Positions 1 to 8,656 of a stretch of 32,487 bases of DNA are shown in pieces (the first letter of the stretch is position 1; each line of letters begins with the position of its first letter). Under the pieces are notes generated by a model. That model saw only the letters and a list, made by a program, of their open reading frames with translations, was not told the origin of the DNA and searched no databases. The position numbers and the translations under genes were made by a program. Source of the DNA: Clostridiales bacterium (GTDB lineage: Bacteria > Bacillota > Clostridia > Christensenellales > Aristaeellaceae); the NCBI GenBank assembly GCA_029012285.1, contig JAQXLU010000092.1:1-32487 (forward strand), in the 5' to 3' direction.

Positions 1-1
1 G

Positions 2-847
2 GAGGCTGGTTTCACCCGCGTGATCGTGCTCAACGGCGCGGAATGTGGCTATCCCGAGGCTGCATCGGTGCTGCTGGCGCTCTGGCCCTATGCGGCGGAG
101 CGATCACCCGCCACCCGGGATGCGTGGATTCACCCGTATTACTATGCCTCCCAGCGGGCTTACCACGCAGCGGACGACCTGGCCAAGGCCCATGCTGCGG
201 AGGGCGTTCGCTGGCGGGATGATGTGCTGGTGAAGCCCATTTTCGCCCGCCTGCCCGGCTTCACCCAGGGGCGGAACACCTTGTCCTACACGGAAGAATA
301 CGGTAGCCGCTTCCATGTGCAGATGCTGACCACGGATACCCCCCTGCCGTCCACCCACCATCTGGAAGGCGAGGCGCACCCCCTCCATTGCGGCGACTGC
401 CACAAATGCGAAGCCGCCTGTCCCACCAACGCCCTGGAGGGCGGCGTTTTCCACCGGGAGCGCTGTTTGCGCAACTGGCAGGTGAGCGGGCAGATCTACC
501 CCGAGGAGGTCAAGCGCAAGATGGGCAACCGCCTGATTGGCTGCGACAACTGCCAGCGCTGCTGCCCCCACAACCCGCCTCCGGAAGGGGCGTCGCATCC
601 GATCCCCGTCCCCCTGGAGGACATCCTGGATCACCCCAAGCAAGCGGCCATCGCGTTGCGCGACCACATCGGCGCGACCATCACCATGTTCAACCGCCTG
701 CTGGGCGGCGCGTGCATCGTCGCGGGCTGCACAGGGCGCATCGACCTGCTGCCCCGTTTGGAGGAGCTGACCGAAAGCCCCTCCGAGGCGGTTGCAAACC
801 ATGCCCAATGGGCGGTCAACCAGCTCAAAACTACGCATCAAGCATGA
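2..847 (+). CDS. Epoxyqueuosine reductase (QueG)-like double 4Fe-4S cluster protein, 5' end outside window
   Basis: The frame is open to the window edge, so the protein is probably 5'-truncated; the GTG at 20 offered by the ORF track has no properly spaced ribosome site. Two ferredoxin-type cluster motifs are visible: CGDCHKCEAACPTNA and CDNCQRCCPHN. The C-terminus (after about residue 215 of the track ORF) resembles the HEAT-like helical repeat that follows the clusters in QueG proteins. QueG uses cobalamin and two 4Fe-4S clusters to reduce epoxyqueuosine to queuosine in tRNA, in the cytoplasm. Many Clostridia carry shorter QueG relatives of unproved activity, so this is called QueG-like. 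It would fit functionally with the downstream tRNA-dihydrouridine synthase, although a terminator-like hairpin separates them. Confidence 0.68.
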   Translation, partial: EAGFTRVIVLNGAECGYPEAASVLLALWPYAAERSPATRDAWIHPYYYASQRAYHAADDLAKAHAAEGVRWRDDVLVKPIFARLPGFTQGRNTLSYTEEYGSRFHVQMLTTDTPLPSTHHLEGEAHPLHCGDCHKCEAACPTNALEGGVFHRERCLRNWQVSGQIYPEEVKRKMGNRLIGCDNCQRCCPHNPPPEGASHPIPVPLEDILDHPKQAAIALRDHIGATITMFNRLLGGACIVAGCTGRIDLLPRLEELTESPSEAVANHAQWAVNQLKTTHQA

Positions 848-849
848 AT

Positions 850-874
850 CGCTCCCCAGGGGGGCGGTTCTTTT
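850..874 (+). terminator. Rho-independent terminator after the QueG-like gene
   Basis: A short GC-rich stem (CGCTCC / GGGGCG with one wobble pair) is followed by TTCTTTT. It is modest in strength but lies immediately after the stop codon. Confidence 0.5.
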
Positions 875-894
875 GAATTTTACATTTGTTATCA

Positions 895-923
895 TTGCAG
901 TTTTGTCGCAAATGCGCTATAAT
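895..923 (+). promoter_or_regulatory. Putative sigma-A promoter of the GH127-like/dusB operon
   Basis: A consensus TATAAT lies at 918-923, 17 bases after TTGCAG, which is a weak -35. The position about 50 bases before the 973 start is suitable. Confidence 0.5.
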
Positions 924-972
924 TGATGATGGTACATTATGCGCACAGACGCTGATAATATGGAGGATGTCT

Positions 973-2661
973 ATGCCCCTGAAGCCAATTTTCGACAAAG
1001 CGCCGCTGACGGCGATGAACTGCCAGCCCCTTCGCGCAGGCCTGGTCCGGATGGACAGCGCCGCGATGAAGAAGCTCTATGCCATGACGGCCAACACCAA
1101 TGCCCCCGCTGATTTGGAGGGCACGTTCCGCCTGGCTTGTATCGTGACGCCTAAGCCCAGCGAGGAACCTGTGACCGCGAAGCTTCGCGCGCTGCTCTTA
1201 TCCCAAAGGGAGGATGGCTCCTTCGCCCTGTCCTTCAAGGACAGCGTGATGCTCCTGCGCGCCGCCTGGGCCCTGTATGAGTATGAGGGCCGTAAGCCCC
1301 TGCTGGAGCATATCGCCCGCTGGTGCGCCTTTGCGGTACAGCACTGGGATGATTTGATGGCCGATCAGGACATCTATGTGTTCTCCGCTGATTTGCTGGA
1401 GCTGCTGGAGAACCTCTACCGCGTGACTGGCAAAACCGCTGTGCTGACCCTGTGCGAGCGTGTGGCGAATCAGACCATGTCCTGGTCGGGAGTGCTCAAT
1501 ACCCTCAGCAGCCAGCGCCCCACCAGCAAGGCTGTCACCCGGGAGGAGCTAAGCGGTGGCCTGGCCCGGGAGCAGGGCAGCCAGGAGGGATACTATACTC
1601 AGTTTTACCGGGCCAACCACGCCGAATCCCTGGCCGATGGCGCCCGCAGCGCAATGGCCAGGGGCTGGTACTCTGGCTCTGCCACCGAGCTGAATGCAAC
1701 CCGTATCGGCTGGGAACGTCTCAGCCGCCATCATGGCGCGATCTGTGGCGGATTGACCTCTGACGAAATGCTGGAAGGCACCTCGCCCTCCGCAGCGGTG
1801 TCGACGGTAGCCCTGGGTGCATGGGCTGAGGCGCTGTGTACCGCTGCCATGGGCGATCACGCGATGTGGGCCTTCGAAGCCCTGGAGCGCATGGCCTTCA
1901 ATGCCATGCCTGCAACCCTGGTGGGCGACAAGCTCCTGGCCTTCCAGCGGGTCAATACCCTGGTTGCCGATCCTGACACCGCCGATTGCCTGAATGTCAC
2001 CCCTGACCATGCAGCGCGCGCGCTCAATCGCCTGGTGCGCGGCTATGCGGCCCTGGCTTCCAGCGCCGTGACCGCCTGGGCGGACGGTGCTGGCGTCAAC
2101 CTGTACATGCCGGGGCGTTATGCTATCCCGATGGGGGATGAGCTGCTGATGCTCACCGTCGGCGCAAATGCGACGGGCGCGAGCATCACCATTCACTGCA
2201 AGCAGCCCACCGAGGCCACCATCCGTCTGCGTATGCCCGCCTGGAGCCGAAATACCGATGTGGCCGTCAATGGCGCCGACATCCAGGGGGAGGTTATGCA
2301 CAGCGTGATGGCCTTCAACCGTACCTGGCACGACGGCGACGTGATCGAATTGACCTTTGAGCAGACCCTGACCGTCGCGGACGGGCATCATCAGGGCCGG
2401 TATGTGCTGCGCGGCCCGGTGCTGATGGCCCTGCCCGTGAAGGGCAATCCCTGGCAGCGAGCCCTTGTGTCCGCCGAGGCCGACGAGCACCGCGTCATTG
2501 CCAACATGTGCGCGGTCAAGGCGTGGAAGGCGAAGAGCGATGTGCCCGCAGATGTGCCTGTGCTGCCTGACACGGCGGACGAACCCCAGGTATTTGCCCT
2601 GACGCCCTACGCCAGGACGGCGGAACGCATCGCGCTCTTCCCCGGGAGGAAGAAGGCATGA
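973..2661 (+). CDS. GH127-like (DUF1680, beta-L-arabinofuranosidase family) glycosidase
   Basis: A 562-aa protein. The ATG at 973 is chosen because GGAGG sits six bases before it; the longer track ORF has no such site. The alpha/alpha-barrel pattern and the segment GAICGGLTSDEMLEGTSPS (about residues 255-273) match the DUF1680/GH127 family region that normally reads like GDEHLAGTSPSQG. A C-terminal beta-rich part follows, with MPAWS..VAVNGA (about 421) and a YVLRGPVLMALP strand, also typical. Characterised GH127 enzymes remove arabinofuranose using a cysteine nucleophile bound to zinc in a Cys-Cys context. Here the matching stretch appears to be DCLNVTPDH (about 338), with a single Cys, so activity or specificity may differ. 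There is no signal peptide, so the protein is probably cytoplasmic. The stop overlaps dusB by 4 bases (ATGA), indicating translational coupling. Confidence 0.68.
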   Translation: MPLKPIFDKAPLTAMNCQPLRAGLVRMDSAAMKKLYAMTANTNAPADLEGTFRLACIVTPKPSEEPVTAKLRALLLSQREDGSFALSFKDSVMLLRAAWALYEYEGRKPLLEHIARWCAFAVQHWDDLMADQDIYVFSADLLELLENLYRVTGKTAVLTLCERVANQTMSWSGVLNTLSSQRPTSKAVTREELSGGLAREQGSQEGYYTQFYRANHAESLADGARSAMARGWYSGSATELNATRIGWERLSRHHGAICGGLTSDEMLEGTSPSAAVSTVALGAWAEALCTAAMGDHAMWAFEALERMAFNAMPATLVGDKLLAFQRVNTLVADPDTADCLNVTPDHAARALNRLVRGYAALASSAVTAWADGAGVNLYMPGRYAIPMGDELLMLTVGANATGASITIHCKQPTEATIRLRMPAWSRNTDVAVNGADIQGEVMHSVMAFNRTWHDGDVIELTFEQTLTVADGHHQGRYVLRGPVLMALPVKGNPWQRALVSAEADEHRVIANMCAVKAWKAKSDVPADVPVLPDTADEPQVFALTPYARTAERIALFPGRKKA

Positions 2662-3647
2662 CGAGCATCCGCCTTGCCCCGATGGCAGGCATCACCGACT
2701 GGCCCTTCCGCCTGCTTTGCTATGAGCAGGGCTGCGACATGGCCACCACCGAAATGGTCAGCGCAATGGGCTATGTATACGCGCCGCGCAACCATCCGGC
2801 AACGGTGTCATTGCTGACGCGTCACCCCGAAGAGCCCCGTTTGCTGGTGCAGATCTTCGGCAAGGAAGCAGAGCTGATGGCACGCGCGGCGGCGGAGCTC
2901 AGCGAAATGGGCCGCTTTGAGGGCATCGACGTGAACATGGGCTGCCCGGCCCATAAGGTGGCCTCCTCCGGCGAGGGCAGCGGCCTCATGCGCGACCCGG
3001 AAAATGCGGAACGGATTCTGCGTGCCGTGGTGAAGGCAAGCCAGCTGCCCGTGTCCGTCAAAATGCGCCTGGGCTGGGACGACGACCACATCAACGTGGT
3101 CGACATGGCGAAAATGGCGGAGGACTGCGGCGTGTGCGAGATCGCCGTCCACGGGCGCACGCGGATGCAGCAGTACTCCGGCACGGCCAACTGGGAATGG
3201 GTGCACCGCGTCAAGGAAGCTGTGCAGGTGCCCGTCATTGGCAACGGTGACATCTTCACCGCGCAGGACGCGCTAAAGCACCTTGCCGATACGGGTGTTG
3301 ACGGGCTGATGATCGGGCGCGGCGCGATGGGCAATCCCTGGCTGTTCCAGGAGATCAAGCAGCGCTTGTCTGGCGAGGAATTCACCACACCCACGATTGA
3401 TGAACGCATCGCCACTGCACTGCGCCACTACGATATGCTGCTATCATGGAAGACGCGGCGTGTGGCGGTCAACGAAATGCGCAAGCATATCGGCTGGTAT
3501 GTCCACGGCATGCGCGGCGCAGCTCAGCTACGCGGGCAGATCAACCTGATGGACGACCCTGACCAGGTGAAAACCACCCTGCTCGCCTTTGCGGAGGAAG
3601 CCAAGGCCGGGTTGGAGGACGATTGCGCACCTTTGAAAGGAAAGTGA
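2658..3647 (+). CDS. dusB: tRNA-dihydrouridine synthase, DusB family
   Basis: A 329-aa FMN-dependent TIM-barrel enzyme that reduces uridine to dihydrouridine in tRNA D-loops. Visible family marks are the N-terminal LAPMAGITDWPFR, the catalytic-Cys loop NMGCPAHKV (Cys at about residue 96), VHGRTRMQQYSG (about 164), the FMN-binding GNGDI (about 195) and IGRGAMGNPW (about 219). Length is normal for the family. The start ATG overlaps the stop of the GH127-like gene (ATGA), so the two are co-translated, an odd pairing of a glycosidase with a tRNA modifier. The next gene begins 8 bases downstream in the same operon. In many Firmicutes dusB lies beside other housekeeping genes. The assignment to Dus is secure; the B subfamily is very likely. 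Confidence 0.92.
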   Translation: MTSIRLAPMAGITDWPFRLLCYEQGCDMATTEMVSAMGYVYAPRNHPATVSLLTRHPEEPRLLVQIFGKEAELMARAAAELSEMGRFEGIDVNMGCPAHKVASSGEGSGLMRDPENAERILRAVVKASQLPVSVKMRLGWDDDHINVVDMAKMAEDCGVCEIAVHGRTRMQQYSGTANWEWVHRVKEAVQVPVIGNGDIFTAQDALKHLADTGVDGLMIGRGAMGNPWLFQEIKQRLSGEEFTTPTIDERIATALRHYDMLLSWKTRRVAVNEMRKHIGWYVHGMRGAAQLRGQINLMDDPDQVKTTLLAFAEEAKAGLEDDCAPLKGK

Positions 3648-3654
3648 TGAACCA

Positions 3655-5076
3655 ATGTGCATCGGAAGGCGATTGCTATCTGCGGCCCTTTCCTTGCTCA
3701 TGCTGATGATGACCGCCGCCCACGCTGACGTGCCCTTCCTGGTACACAGCGACGGGTGGAATCTGGAGGACACGCCCGTTGAGGTTTTGCTCCACGCGGA
3801 TGTAGACACCCACATGCCCTATGACGCCGACCGTCTGGCGATGCTCACCCCCATCACGGACGCCCTCTCCCTACGCCTGATGGCCGGGCGGGACGAGGGG
3901 CTTGTGTCGATCCTCCTGGAGAATCAGGAGCTGCTCACTCTCCAGCAGCTGGGCAACGCGGTGCAGCTTTCCTGTCTGCCGGAGGTCACCTACACCGCCT
4001 CGGAGGACGCGATGAGCCTGCTGCTGGGCGCGGATGTATCCATCGGCGGCTATGAGGCCCTGGGCCTGCCGCGGGAAGGGGAGAGCCTCATCACCGACGG
4101 CCGCGCCTTGTTATCGAAGCTTCCCGAGACAATGGAGGGCTACGCCAAGGCGAGCAAGAGTCAGCAGCAGATTTCCGGCTATGGCCGCGCGGAAAGCATG
4201 GTGGACTTCGTCTTCACCGCCAAGCAGGTGGAGGAGTTCAAGACGCTTTTGCTGTCCTGCTGCCCCGATGGCTGGCTGCGCGACATCATTAGCGGCTTAA
4301 CCTTCACCGGCAAGCAGACGGTGCGCATGTATTTCGCCCCGGAGAATGTTCTGCTGCGGATGGAATACAACGGCGGCTGCGGCCCGGATGGCGATTTGCG
4401 CACGGTGAAGCTGGTCTACAAGCAGCGCCGGGACGACGATATGGACAAGGACTACATCGAGCTGACCTCGCCCGCCAAAAAGGGCACGAACAAGAACACC
4501 CTCACCTTTGAGCGCACGGCCCAGACCAATACCAAGGGCGAGCGGGTGCTCAGCGGCAGCTTCAAGTACAGCGCGACGAAGGACGGCGTGAATAGCATCA
4601 CAAACGGCGAGTTTGCCTTGCAAAACGCCTGGGATGCTGCTTCCGACCGGATCAGCGGCAAGGTGACTATCCAGCGCAAGCTGAATGGCGCAGAAAAGTA
4701 CGACGCTATCACGCTTGCGCCGACCCTGACCATCTCCGGCACGCAAAACGAGCCGAGCATCGTCGGCAACCTAGAGATCACCGAGCAGTACGCGGGCAAA
4801 ACCACCGAGCATGCCGTGGTGCGCATCGACCTGAAAAAGGCCGCCCTGCTCACCTGGACGGAGCGTGCCCAGAAGGTTGACCTTTCCGGGATGGATGAGA
4901 ACGCTCTCTGCGTGGTGCAGATGCAAGTTGCATCCCAGGTCGCGACAGCGCTGATCCGCCCGCTGATCGTCCGCTTCGGCAAGGACGCCCAGTGGTTCTT
5001 CCGCGATTTACCCGAGGAAGCGATCCAATCAATCATGGATGCGGCAGCTCCGGCTGCAAATGAAGGAGGTAAGTAA
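3655..5076 (+). CDS. Secreted protein of unknown function (first of a pair)
   Basis: A 473-aa protein that I do not recognise. Residues 1-24 form a signal peptide: Arg-Arg, a hydrophobic core rich in Leu/Met, then AHA before Asp25. There is no lipobox at the cleavage site. The mature part alternates polar and hydrophobic residues as in beta-sheets, with stretches such as VRMYFAPENVLLRMEYNG and LKLVYKQ-like strands, suggesting a beta-rich envelope or extracellular domain. No catalytic motif, cell-wall anchor or repeat is evident. It starts 8 bases after dusB, with a rather distant AAAGGAAAG ribosome site, and ends 1 base before the next secreted-protein gene, so the two are almost surely made together. 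A role in the cell envelope is a guess from the signal peptide only. Confidence 0.75.
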   Translation: MCIGRRLLSAALSLLMLMMTAAHADVPFLVHSDGWNLEDTPVEVLLHADVDTHMPYDADRLAMLTPITDALSLRLMAGRDEGLVSILLENQELLTLQQLGNAVQLSCLPEVTYTASEDAMSLLLGADVSIGGYEALGLPREGESLITDGRALLSKLPETMEGYAKASKSQQQISGYGRAESMVDFVFTAKQVEEFKTLLLSCCPDGWLRDIISGLTFTGKQTVRMYFAPENVLLRMEYNGGCGPDGDLRTVKLVYKQRRDDDMDKDYIELTSPAKKGTNKNTLTFERTAQTNTKGERVLSGSFKYSATKDGVNSITNGEFALQNAWDAASDRISGKVTIQRKLNGAEKYDAITLAPTLTISGTQNEPSIVGNLEITEQYAGKTTEHAVVRIDLKKAALLTWTERAQKVDLSGMDENALCVVQMQVASQVATALIRPLIVRFGKDAQWFFRDLPEEAIQSIMDAAAPAANEGGK

Positions 5077-5077
5077 G

Positions 5078-6787
5078 ATGATGAAGCGGCTGTTATGCCT
5101 GTTGCTCTGCCTGATGCTGGCCCTGCCCGCTGCCCTGGCCGAGACGGCGGATACGCTGCCCAAGCTCTTCGCCCGCCAGCTGAGTGGCGGCAACGGCACG
5201 CGCGGCTATATCCGGGTTTCCGCGTCCGGCGTGGCGGATTGGTTGAACCTGCTGCTGCCCTTCACGGCTACGGAGATTCAGGTGCGCGCCATCGGCCAAA
5301 AGCAGGGGACGGCTACCGGATTCGTCACGGATGATGACGATTGGCAAGTCAAGCTCTACGTCAAGAACAGCGAGGGCCAGGAGGCTGGTACCACCTGGCT
5401 GTATGGCAACCCCGGCGGCATGTATGTGCAAAGCGAGCTGCTGCCGGATACGCTGCTGGAAATCCCCGTGACCGATGTGAACCTGCTCTACCAGCTCTTC
5501 CGGGGTGAAATCAGCGACCTGCTTTTCGCCTTTGACCCGCTATCGCTCAAAGCCCCTGGCGAGAACGGCAATGCCTCCGCCTACCAGGCCGTCGCCAATG
5601 TTCTGGGCATCCCCGAGGACACCTGGACGGCGGAATGGCTGCCCGTACTGGAGAAGTACTTCACCCACCTGGACCTATGGCTGAGTGGCTACGGCGAGCC
5701 CTCCATCGTGGCTGAGCGGGACGGCGCGCTGAGCATGATCGCCTCCTTCTCCATCCCGGTGGAAGCCCTCAAGGCCGAGGCGAAGTACCTCATCGGGCAG
5801 ATGCTCTACGATAACGAGCTGCAGAATCTGCTGATTCCCCTTGTCACCATGGAACAGCGCATTACCTACCTCAACCCACAGATGGTCTACTTCTATGAGG
5901 CCTGCATCGACGCCATCCAGCTGAGCGGCAACGTGGTGCTGTCCCGCGAGATGTCCGCCCTGGGTGAGGTGGTCGCCACCACGGTGGAGCTGCCCCTGCC
6001 GCCGTTGCCTGACGAAATGCAGCAGACCGCGCTTCAAGCGGCGAAGCTGCTGTTCCAGCTGTCCGACGAGGAGCTGCTGGAGGGTATGGAGCGCCTGGTC
6101 GTCAAGCAGGCGGGGCAGGAGCGGACCATCATCCTCAGCGGCAGCCAGCGCACGGTGGTTTTGTCCACCACGGCTGCGGAGGTGGAAAACGGCGAGGCCA
6201 TCAACGGTACCTTCCTGGTTGCACCCGCCGGTGACAGCCAGCAGCGTAGGGTCTCCGCAGCCTTCACCTGCACCAACACCCACCGCGTCTGGCAGGACGA
6301 GAAGTACATCAACCATGACACGAACGAGTTCTCCCTGGCCATCCATCCTGCGGAAGAAGACGCTTCCTTTCAGCCCATCGAGCTTTCCTGGACGCTGGAT
6401 TACCGCAACAACCCCAACCAGCAGGATAGCCCGGCGCAGGTCAACCTGAATGTCGTAGCGGTTCTTCCTGATGCAGAGCTTGCGGTGGAGGCGGTGCTGC
6501 GCATCACCACGCAGATGACCATGGAGAATCTGCCCACCGACGGCGCGGAGAACATCGCTGAGCTGACGGATGAACGCAAGGCTGATCTGCTGAGCCGTTT
6601 CCTGCTGCAAATGGCGGAAACGGTATCCTCCCTGAACGGTAGCATTGCTGAGGAATCCACGCCAGAAGCCTCCACGGAAGCCCCTGAGGCTGCTACAGAA
6701 ACCCCTGTGGCCACTACGGAGACCCCTGCAGCGCCCACTGAGGAAGTTGCCGTAGAGCCCACCACCGTTCCGCCTGTGGCAGAATGA
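5078..6787 (+). CDS. Secreted protein of unknown function with Thr/Pro/Glu-rich tail (second of a pair)
   Basis: A 569-aa protein. The ATG at 5078 is chosen because AAGGAGGT lies seven bases before it; the track start at 5039 would overlap the previous gene and lacks a site. Residues 1-21 are a clear signal peptide (MMKRLLCLLLC..., cleavage after ALA). The body is probably beta-rich with some helices; no known domain is recognised. The last 45 residues are low complexity, built from repeats of the type TETPxA/STEAPEA, ending in PPVAE, a flexible extracellular tail without an LPXTG signal. It follows the preceding secreted gene by one base. The two proteins may be distant relatives: both have a C-terminal half with strands followed by a polar DEKYINHD/DDMDKDYI-like segment, but this needs a profile comparison. 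The operon ends at the terminator at 6806. Confidence 0.78.
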   Translation: MMKRLLCLLLCLMLALPAALAETADTLPKLFARQLSGGNGTRGYIRVSASGVADWLNLLLPFTATEIQVRAIGQKQGTATGFVTDDDDWQVKLYVKNSEGQEAGTTWLYGNPGGMYVQSELLPDTLLEIPVTDVNLLYQLFRGEISDLLFAFDPLSLKAPGENGNASAYQAVANVLGIPEDTWTAEWLPVLEKYFTHLDLWLSGYGEPSIVAERDGALSMIASFSIPVEALKAEAKYLIGQMLYDNELQNLLIPLVTMEQRITYLNPQMVYFYEACIDAIQLSGNVVLSREMSALGEVVATTVELPLPPLPDEMQQTALQAAKLLFQLSDEELLEGMERLVVKQAGQERTIILSGSQRTVVLSTTAAEVENGEAINGTFLVAPAGDSQQRRVSAAFTCTNTHRVWQDEKYINHDTNEFSLAIHPAEEDASFQPIELSWTLDYRNNPNQQDSPAQVNLNVVAVLPDAELAVEAVLRITTQMTMENLPTDGAENIAELTDERKADLLSRFLLQMAETVSSLNGSIAEESTPEASTEAPEAATETPVATTETPAAPTEEVAVEPTTVPPVAE

Positions 6788-6805
6788 TGGGACAGCAACA
6801 AAAAG

Positions 6806-6840
6806 AAAGGAAGTCGCTCGTCACAGCGACTTCCTTTTGT
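6806..6840. terminator. Bidirectional terminator between convergent operons
   Basis: A perfect 13-bp stem, AAAGGAAGTCGCT paired with AGCGACTTCCTTT, with a 6-base loop. There are A's on one side and T's on the other, so it can serve both the secreted-protein operon (+) and ispDF (-). Confidence 0.88.
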
Positions 6841-6845
6841 GTGCA

Positions 6846-7994
6846 TCAATGCTGTTCCACCATGCAGACCGCCTGGGCGCTGATGCCCTCCTCGCGGCCT
6901 TCAAAGGCCAAGCGCTCCGTCGTGGTGGCCTTGATGTTCACCCGTTCCAGTGGGAGGCCCAGCACGGCGGCCACATTCTCCCGCATCAGGGGGATGTAGG
7001 GGAGTAGCTTTGGTCTTTGCGCCACGATGGTCACATCGCAGTTGGTCACCCGCGCGTGATGGGCATGCAGCAGCTCCGTCACATGGCGCAGCAGCGTCAT
7101 GGAGGAAATGCCCCGGTACTTTTCGTCCGTGTCCGGGAAGTGCTTGCCGATGTCGCCCAGGGCCATTGCGCCGAGCATCGCATCCATCAGGGCATGGAGC
7201 GCCACGTCCGCATCGGAATGCCCAAGCAGGCCCAGGATGTGGGGCACCTTCACCCCGCACAGAATGAGCTCGCGGCCTTCCACCAGGCGATGCACGTCAT
7301 ACCCCTGCCCGATCCGCAACGCGGGGTAGCTGCTGTCCAAAAAGGCTTCTGCCATGACCATATCCTCCGGTGTGGTGAGCTTGATGTTGCGGCGGTCGCC
7401 CAGGGTCAGGTGGACGGCATGGCCCATGCGCTCCACAAGGGAAGCGTCGTCCGTGCCGAGAAAGCCCGCTGCCTGGGCAGCCAGGTGGGCCTTGCGGATG
7501 ATCTCCACCGTGAAGCCCTGGGGGGTCTGCACGGCGCGCAAGCTGGCCCGGTCGAAGGTGGATACGGCTTGCTCCGCCGTGTTCACCTGCTTGATGGTGT
7601 CGATCACCGGCACGGCAGCTACGCCCGTCCCGCATGCTTCCACCGACTGCATGCAGCGGCGGATGGTGCCCTCGTCCACCAGGCAGCGCGCGCCGTCATG
7701 GATGAGCACATGTGTGCAGTCCTCCGGTAGGGCGCACAGGCCGTTCCAGACGGAAGATTGCCGGGTGTCGCCGCCCTGGACGATGGTGACGGGCATTCCG
7801 ATGCCGCGCGTAGCCGCTTCCATGGCGGAAATATCCTCTGCCCGGCTGACGAGCACTACGCCGTCCACCAGGCCCTCAAAGGCCTTCACGGAGCGCGCAA
7901 TGACCGGTTGACCCCGCAGATCCAGCAGCACCTTATTGCAGTCAGCGCCCATGCGTGCGCCGCTGCCACCGCCAAGCACGATCACATACCACAT
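6846..7994 (-). CDS. ispDF: Bifunctional IspD-IspF fusion (MEP isoprenoid pathway)
   Basis: A 382-aa two-domain protein. The N-terminal half is IspD (2-C-methyl-D-erythritol 4-phosphate cytidylyltransferase): [14 protein letters not shown] near the start binds CTP, then IHDGAR (about residue 98) and TPQGF. The C-terminal half, from about residue 226, is IspF (MEcPP synthase): GYDVHRL with metal ligands Asp and His, [28 protein letters not shown], and a final [21 protein letters not shown]. The fused enzyme catalyses two non-consecutive steps; IspE must be encoded elsewhere. IspDF fusions are known in several bacterial groups. It starts 3 bases after the rqcP stop with a weak ribosome site (GGGGAT), so it is probably coupled to rqcP. 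It shares its terminator with the convergent operon. Confidence 0.95.
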   Translation of the reverse strand: MWYVIVLGGGSGARMGADCNKVLLDLRGQPVIARSVKAFEGLVDGVVLVSRAEDISAMEAATRGIGMPVTIVQGGDTRQSSVWNGLCALPEDCTHVLIHDGARCLVDEGTIRRCMQSVEACGTGVAAVPVIDTIKQVNTAEQAVSTFDRASLRAVQTPQGFTVEIIRKAHLAAQAAGFLGTDDASLVERMGHAVHLTLGDRRNIKLTTPEDMVMAEAFLDSSYPALRIGQGYDVHRLVEGRELILCGVKVPHILGLLGHSDADVALHALMDAMLGAMALGDIGKHFPDTDEKYRGISSMTLLRHVTELLHAHHARVTNCDVTIVAQRPKLLPYIPLMRENVAAVLGLPLERVNIKATTTERLAFEGREEGISAQAVCMVEQH

Positions 7995-7997
7995 ATC

Positions 7998-8279
7998 TTA
8001 ATCCCCGGCCTGGCGTTCGCTGGCCATGGCGCTGTCCTCTTCCAGGATGCGGTACATCTCGGCAGCGGCATCCTTCTTCACAGTGCCGGGCACAGCAAGC
8101 ACCTCGTATTTGCCCAGATGGTCGCCAAAGCGGATGGTCATCACATCGCCGGGCTTGACCTCCGCGCCGGGCTTGGCCACCTTGCCATTGAGCGTCACGC
8201 GGCCGCCGGAGCAGGCCTCATTGGCCACCGTGCGCCGCTTGATGATACGGGAAACCTTTAAATACTTGTCAAGACGCAT
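7998..8279 (-). CDS. rqcP: RqcP (YabO), S4-domain ribosome quality-control factor
   Basis: A 93-aa protein whose first 60 residues are an S4 RNA-binding fold: MRLDKYLKVSRIIKRRTVANEAC, then GRVTLNGKVAKPGAEVKPGDV. RqcP (formerly YabO) helps RqcH add C-terminal alanine tails to stalled peptides on the 50S subunit. Residues after about 65 form a charged tail longer than the fold needs. A good ribosome site (GAGGTG) precedes the ATG. It lies between hup and ispDF, as in many Clostridia where yabO follows mazG and hup; yabP, yabQ and divIC, which follow it in Bacillus, are absent here. A terminator-like hairpin just upstream suggests partial read-through from hup. Confidence 0.9.
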   Translation of the reverse strand: MRLDKYLKVSRIIKRRTVANEACSGGRVTLNGKVAKPGAEVKPGDVMTIRFGDHLGKYEVLAVPGTVKKDAAAEMYRILEEDSAMASERQAGD

Positions 8280-8292
8280 AATTCACCTCATC

Positions 8293-8325
8293 AAAGAGAA
8301 AAGCCCGCAAGCATCGCCTGCGGGC
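8293..8325 (-). terminator. Terminator or attenuator between hup and rqcP
   Basis: On the minus strand GCCCGCA...TGCGGGC forms a stem followed by TTTTCTCTTT. It lies 12 bases after the hup stop and before rqcP, so it should limit rqcP-ispDF transcription relative to hup. Confidence 0.75.
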
Positions 8326-8336
8326 CAAGAGCCGTA

Positions 8337-8615
8337 TTACTTGTTGACGGCTTCCTTCAGGGACTTGCCAGCCTTGAAGACGGGCGCCTTGGAGGCGGGG
8401 ATGGTGATCTCCTGATCGGGAGCCTGGGGATTACGGGCAACGCGCTCGGGGCGATCCTTCACTTCAAAGGAGCCGAAGCCCACGATCTGCACCTTGTCGC
8501 CCTTGGTCAGGGACTCGGTGATGACATCCACCACGGAATTCAGGGCCTTCTCGGCGTCCTTCTTGGTGAAGCCGGTCTTCTCGGTGATGGCGGCAATCAG
8601 TTCGGTCTTGTTCAT
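8337..8615 (-). CDS. hup: HU-family DNA-binding protein
   Basis: A 92-aa histone-like protein that bends and compacts DNA as a dimer. It begins MNKTELIAAITEKTGFTKKDAEKAL, continues with VQIVGFGSFEVKDRPERVARNPQ (the flexible arm with the conserved RxxRNPQ) and ends KAGKSLKEAVNK; the arm proline motif is intact. A strong ribosome site (AAGGAGG) precedes the ATG, as expected for an abundant protein. Placement between mazG/yabN and rqcP is a common clostridial arrangement. A 112-base structured gap separates it from yabN, and its own promoter may lie there, though I could not identify a clear one. Confidence 0.96.
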   Translation of the reverse strand: MNKTELIAAITEKTGFTKKDAEKALNSVVDVITESLTKGDKVQIVGFGSFEVKDRPERVARNPQAPDQEITIPASKAPVFKAGKSLKEAVNK

Positions 8616-8656
8616 AGTGCTGTTCCTCCTTCATGTACCTATGCGTGTCTGCACGG

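Noticed and set aside
104-895. Long minus-strand ORF opposite the QueG-like gene
   Set aside because: Shadow ORF produced by high GC; no ribosome site or family, and the plus frame has clear cluster motifs.
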